Under the pieces are notes generated by a model. It ran no database searches. It saw nothing but the letters and a program-made list of their open reading frames with translations, and was not told where the DNA came from. Positions 20,087 to 21,052 of a stretch of 21,052 bases of DNA are shown here, piece by piece. Made by a program: the position numbers and the translations under genes. Each line of letters starts with the position of its first letter. Positions within the stretch are counted from its first letter, which is position 1. This DNA is from UBA10649 sp964391765. Lineage in GTDB: Bacteria > Actinomycetota > Actinomycetes > S36-B12. The stretch lies in the NCBI GenBank assembly GCA_964391765.1, contig CAYMNG010000038.1, positions 1 through 21,052 of the forward strand, written 5' to 3'.

Positions 20087-21052
20087 TCATCGGCCGCCGC
20101 CGTCGAACCGCTGGCGGCCGCCGAACTGCAGCAGCAGCGCGACCAGCGCGGTCCAGCCCGTCTGGTGGCTGGCCCCCAGCCCACGGCCGGTGTCACCGTC
20201 GAAGTACTCGTGGAACGGCACGAGGTCGCGCCAGTGCGGATCGTCCTGGAAGAAGTCGTTGTCCCCGAACACCGCGCGACGACCGGACCCGTCGCGCACG
20301 AGCAGGCCGGACAGCCGTCGCGCGAGCCGGTCCGCGAGCTCGGTGAGCGTGATCGACGTCGCCGGATCGTCCGGGTCCGCAACCGTGAACGTCTCGCCGA
20401 GGAACAGCCCGTACGAGCCGATCGCCTGCAGGAACAGGTAGTTCATCGGCAGCCAGACCGGGCCACGCCAGTTGGAGTTGCCGCCGAACATCCGGTCGGC
20501 GGACTCGGCGGGCTCGTAGCCGACCCGGTAGTCCCGACCGTCGACGACGTACACGTACGGGTCGTCACGGTGACGACGCGAGAGCGACCGGATCCCGTGC
20601 GGGGACCAGAACTGGTCCGTGTCGAGCAGTCGGTCGAGCATCCGCGCGAGGCGGTCGTGCCCGACGACCCCGATCATCACGTGGGATCCGTCGCCACCGG
20701 ACAGCCGCAGCGGGGTGAAGTCGTCGGGCAGTTCGTACGCCCCGCGCAGTCGCAGCGTCTCGTCCAGGACCCGGGTCAGCGCCTCGGTCTCGCGCGCGTC
20801 GATCGCGATCGCCGCGAACAGCGGAACGATCGCCTGCATCGAGAACACCTCGAGCGCCGTCGCGCGACCGTCGGGGAACTCGATCACGTCGTGGTAGAAG
20901 CCGGTGCCCTCGTCCCAGAAGCCGACGTCACCGGCGCCGCGCTCGAGGGCGGAGGCGATCAGCCAGGCATCCCACACCCACCGGCCGAACATGTGCAGGT
21001 AGCCGGGTTCGTCGTGCGCGAGTTCGATCGTCATCTCCGCCAGGTGCAGGAC
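20087..21052 (-). CDS. GH63-like glycoside hydrolase (C-terminal part, 5' end beyond window)
   Basis: The 321 visible residues are the C-terminal part of an (alpha/alpha)6-barrel glycosidase of the GH63/MGH1-like group. The frame stays open to the window edge, so the start is outside; an internal ATG at 21034 is not the true start. Marks are FGGNSNWRGPVWLPMNYL, where the NWRGPVW segment is a hallmark of the fold, and the terminal FHEYFDGDTGRGLGASHQTG, which is typical of bacterial GH63-like proteins. The Glu of HEYFDGDTG is a likely catalytic base, by analogy. Full-length relatives have about 800-900 residues and act on alpha-glucosides such as glucosylglycerate or mannosylglycerate types or oligosaccharides; the substrate cannot be told here. 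It converges with the regX3-like gene. Confidence 0.82.
   Translation of the reverse strand, partial: VLHLAEMTIELAHDEPGYLHMFGRWVWDAWLIASALERGAGDVGFWDEGTGFYHDVIEFPDGRATALEVFSMQAIVPLFAAIAIDARETEALTRVLDETLRLRGAYELPDDFTPLRLSGGDGSHVMIGVVGHDRLARMLDRLLDTDQFWSPHGIRSLSRRHRDDPYVYVVDGRDYRVGYEPAESADRMFGGNSNWRGPVWLPMNYLFLQAIGSYGLFLGETFTVADPDDPATSITLTELADRLARRLSGLLVRDGSGRRAVFGDNDFFQDDPHWRDLVPFHEYFDGDTGRGLGASHQTGWTALVALLLQFGGRQRFDGGGR

Noticed and set aside
1..21052. CRISPR arrays, tRNA/rRNA genes, integrases or transposases
   Set aside because: None seen: no regularly spaced repeats, no RNA gene signatures and no mobile-element proteins.

Overview
The window is very GC-rich bacterial DNA, dense with genes and with abundant spurious antisense ORFs. 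It most probably comes from an actinobacterium. The evidence is a SenX3/RegX3-like two-component pair divergent from phoU, a P450-associated [3Fe-4S] ferredoxin of the CxxNxxC type with its own reductase, frequent GTG starts, and start codons lying 6-7 nt behind TAnnnT boxes as in leaderless transcripts. I cannot place it below phylum. No RNA genes, insertion sequences or CRISPR arrays were seen. A run of 10 Ns at 9442-9451 is an assembly gap inside a gene.

Region 1 (1-12901) looks like one catabolic locus. In order: a truncated APC-family permease (-), an acetoacetate-decarboxylase-family enzyme (+), a glutamine-synthetase-like ligase (-), a class I glutamine-amidotransferase-like hydrolase (+), a cytochrome P450 (-), a MarR regulator (+), a PuuD-like gamma-glutamyl hydrolase (-), and a tight six-gene operon (+). 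The operon encodes an HpaE-like aldehyde dehydrogenase, an HpaD-like extradiol dioxygenase, an HpaG-like FAH-fold enzyme, a ferredoxin, a ferredoxin reductase and a group II PLP-dependent decarboxylase. The dehydrogenase, dioxygenase and FAH genes match the core of homoprotocatechuate meta-cleavage. The GS-like ligase and two candidate gamma-glutamyl hydrolases are the usual parts of a gamma-glutamylated-amine route. The P450 with ferredoxin and reductase could hydroxylate the substrate. My inference is an aromatic amine or aromatic amino acid pathway that joins gamma-glutamylation to extradiol ring cleavage.

A shared pseudopalindrome, GTTCGG-N2-CCGAAC or close variants, occurs in every control region of this locus: 1028-1041, 3288-3301, 5356-5369, 5528-5540 and 6820-6833. 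It is the natural candidate for the MarR operator and would tie the separate transcription units into one regulon.

Region 2 (12912-17365, all -) holds a membrane-bound GGDEF/EAL protein and a membrane protein with a spermidine-synthase-like methyltransferase-fold core. Region 3 (17458-20061) holds phoU (-) divergent from senX3-regX3-like genes (+), with a 21-bp tandem repeat just upstream of the kinase promoter. The kinase lacks the N-terminal membrane segments of mycobacterial SenX3. Region 4 (20087-21052, -) is the C-terminal part of a GH63-like glycoside hydrolase cut by the window end.

Two copies of a long hairpin-forming palindrome, at 5400-5460 and 17411-17465, share their sequence and differ by compensatory base changes. 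They appear to belong to a dispersed intergenic repeat family that ordinary annotation would miss.
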